6,014 nt of DNA from JANFXS01 sp022791155. GTDB lineage: Bacteria; Bacillota; Clostridia; Lachnospirales; Anaerotignaceae. The stretch lies in NCBI GenBank assembly GCA_949743895.1, contig CATJUX010000072.1, forward strand, positions 1 through 6,014, read 5' to 3'. Positions 4,893 to 6,014 of the stretch are shown in pieces; positions within the stretch are counted from its first letter, which is position 1; each line of letters begins with the position of its first letter. The notes beneath the pieces were generated by a model. It saw nothing but the letters and a program-made list of their open reading frames with translations, had not been told where the DNA came from and did not search any database. The position numbers were made by a program, and so were the translations under genes.

Positions 4893-6014
4893 ATGGGAGT
4901 ATTTTTTACTGTAGGAGAGAAAAAGAAACGCCCTGGGGTTTATCAAAGATATGAAAATGTTGGCGGCGTGTCAGTTGCAGGGGCTGTTGACGGCATTGTG
5001 GCATGTTGCGTCAAATCAAATTGGGGCGAACTGAAAAAAGTTCACACATTTGAAAGCATTGAAGCCGCCAAAATCGCGCTGGGAGGCAGCGGACAAACAG
5101 CAGACATGCTCAGTGAGATATTCGCTGGAGGAGCTGTTAAGGTGCATTGTGTTCGCCTTGGCTCGGGCGGAACAAAAGGGAATGTCAAGCTCAAAGATGA
5201 TTCCGAAGAAGGGGTTAACGCAGTTTCAATGACAGCCAAAACTGAAGGCGACAGAAAACTGAGCTATATGGTGAGAAATGTTTTGGGCGAGAGCGGAACA
5301 AAAGAGTTCATTGTTCTTGAAGGCACAAGAGAAATTGAAAAAATCACATTTGCGGCCAATGAAAGTGAAATTGACAACTTTGTTGAAAGTGCGAAAAGCT
5401 CCAGCTATTTTGACTTTGCCAAAGAGGAAAACTATTCAGGCAGCGGCGCGTTGGCCGAGGTTCCTCAAACGGAATTTCCGGCAGGAGCAAATCCAACAGT
5501 CACAACTGAAAGCTATTCAGAGGCGTTCACGCTTTTGGAGCCATATGCGTTCAACACCATTTGTGTTGACACATGTGACACAGCTGTTCACAGCCTTCTT
5601 TCAGCCTATGTCGACAGGATATATAAAAACGGCAGCATACTTCCATTTGCCGTGATTGGCGAACCGGCAAGCGTTGAATTTGAAACGCGCCTTAGCCACG
5701 CAAAGTCATACAATTCATACAACGTTGTGTATGTGGGCGGCGGCGCTGTGAACATGTTGGGAGAAACACTTGAAGGATATATGGCGGCGGCGCGTGTGGC
5801 CGGAATGATTGCCTCAACATCAAGCAGCCAAAGTTTGACCCACAAAGTTGTGACAGGCATGACAGACGTTGCCGAAATGCTCACAAACAGCCAGTATGAA
5901 CAGGCCATTGACGCCGGAATGCTCACATTCAGCCTTTCATCAGCAGGAAATGTGTGGATTGAAAGCGCCGTGACAACGCTCAATGTTCCTCAGGGCGAGA
6001 ATGATGAGGGCTGG
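4893..6014 (+). CDS. Contractile tail sheath protein, 3' end beyond the window
   Basis: The first 374 residues of a tail sheath protein of the Phage_sheath/XkdK type, the subunit that surrounds the tail tube and contracts to drive it through a target envelope. The N-terminus (RPGVYQRYENVGG...GIVACCVKSNWGE) is the typical opening of these proteins. It continues as KVHTFESIEAAKIALGG and the strand AVKVHCVRLG (81-90). The middle region ends in ESYSEAFTLLEPYAFNTICVDT (206-227), an a/b core follows (LPFAVIGEP, 250-258; YNVVYVGGG, 276-284), then YMAAARVAGMIAS (296-308). The last residues, TTLNVPQGENDEGW, match the run-in to the conserved C-terminal strand-and-helix segment, so roughly 60-70 residues should lie beyond the edge by comparison with PBSX-type sheaths. 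No frameshift or stop is seen. ATG 4893 directly abuts the previous stop, 6 bases after GAGGTG. Its presence marks the element as myovirus-like (contractile), not siphovirus-like. Confidence 0.93.
   Translation, partial: MGVFFTVGEKKKRPGVYQRYENVGGVSVAGAVDGIVACCVKSNWGELKKVHTFESIEAAKIALGGSGQTADMLSEIFAGGAVKVHCVRLGSGGTKGNVKLKDDSEEGVNAVSMTAKTEGDRKLSYMVRNVLGESGTKEFIVLEGTREIEKITFAANESEIDNFVESAKSSSYFDFAKEENYSGSGALAEVPQTEFPAGANPTVTTESYSEAFTLLEPYAFNTICVDTCDTAVHSLLSAYVDRIYKNGSILPFAVIGEPASVEFETRLSHAKSYNSYNVVYVGGGAVNMLGETLEGYMAAARVAGMIASTSSSQSLTHKVVTGMTDVAEMLTNSQYEQAIDAGMLTFSLSSAGNVWIESAVTTLNVPQGENDEGW

Noticed and set aside
5278..5983. Two 125-codon open frames, one on each strand, inside the sheath gene
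   Set aside because: Both lie in other frames of an unmistakable sheath coding sequence and have no ribosome binding site.

Overview
The window looks like the regulatory arm and the start of the tail module of a contractile phage-tail element in a low-GC Firmicute, probably a member of the Clostridia. This rests on strong AGGAGG-type ribosome binding sites, sigma-A-like promoters with 17-bp spacers, A+T-rich leaders, and proteins that resemble Clostridium/Bacillus PBSX-type phage regulators and sheath proteins. No species can be named from the sequence alone.

Layout. Positions 1-250 hold no convincing gene. They contain a degenerate, roughly 110-130-bp repeat in two copies plus small hairpins, perhaps host intergenic DNA next to the element. 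A long hairpin at 331-390 can end transcription in both directions. A leftward CI/LexA-like repressor (HTH plus S24 self-cleaving domain) occupies 415-1155. Back-to-back promoters lie upstream of it: leftward at 1179-1207, and a near-consensus rightward one at 1248-1276. The rightward promoter opens into an untranslated leader of about 470 nt. It is followed by a small membrane protein (1752-2102), a repeat-rich gap, and a coiled-coil protein with a sigma-region-4-like HTH (2374-2907) that is a good candidate for the late-gene activator.

A candidate activator-dependent promoter (about 2957-3012), a strong intrinsic terminator (3050-3080) and about 510 bp of non-coding DNA separate the regulators from the structural genes. 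The structural genes are a 286-residue protein that may contain two tail-terminator-like domains (3591-4451), a 75-residue acidic/basic small protein (4665-4892), and the contractile tail sheath, which starts at 4893 and runs off the window edge.

Likely logic: DNA damage inactivates the S24 repressor, the rightward promoter fires, the sigma-like protein is made and switches on the tail operon. No terminase, portal, protease or capsid gene lies between the regulator and the sheath, where a normal contractile-tailed prophage would carry them. The most interesting reading is therefore an R-type tailocin (headless contractile tail bacteriocin, as in diffocin-like loci) rather than a complete prophage. 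This is an inference that depends on sequence to the right of the window.
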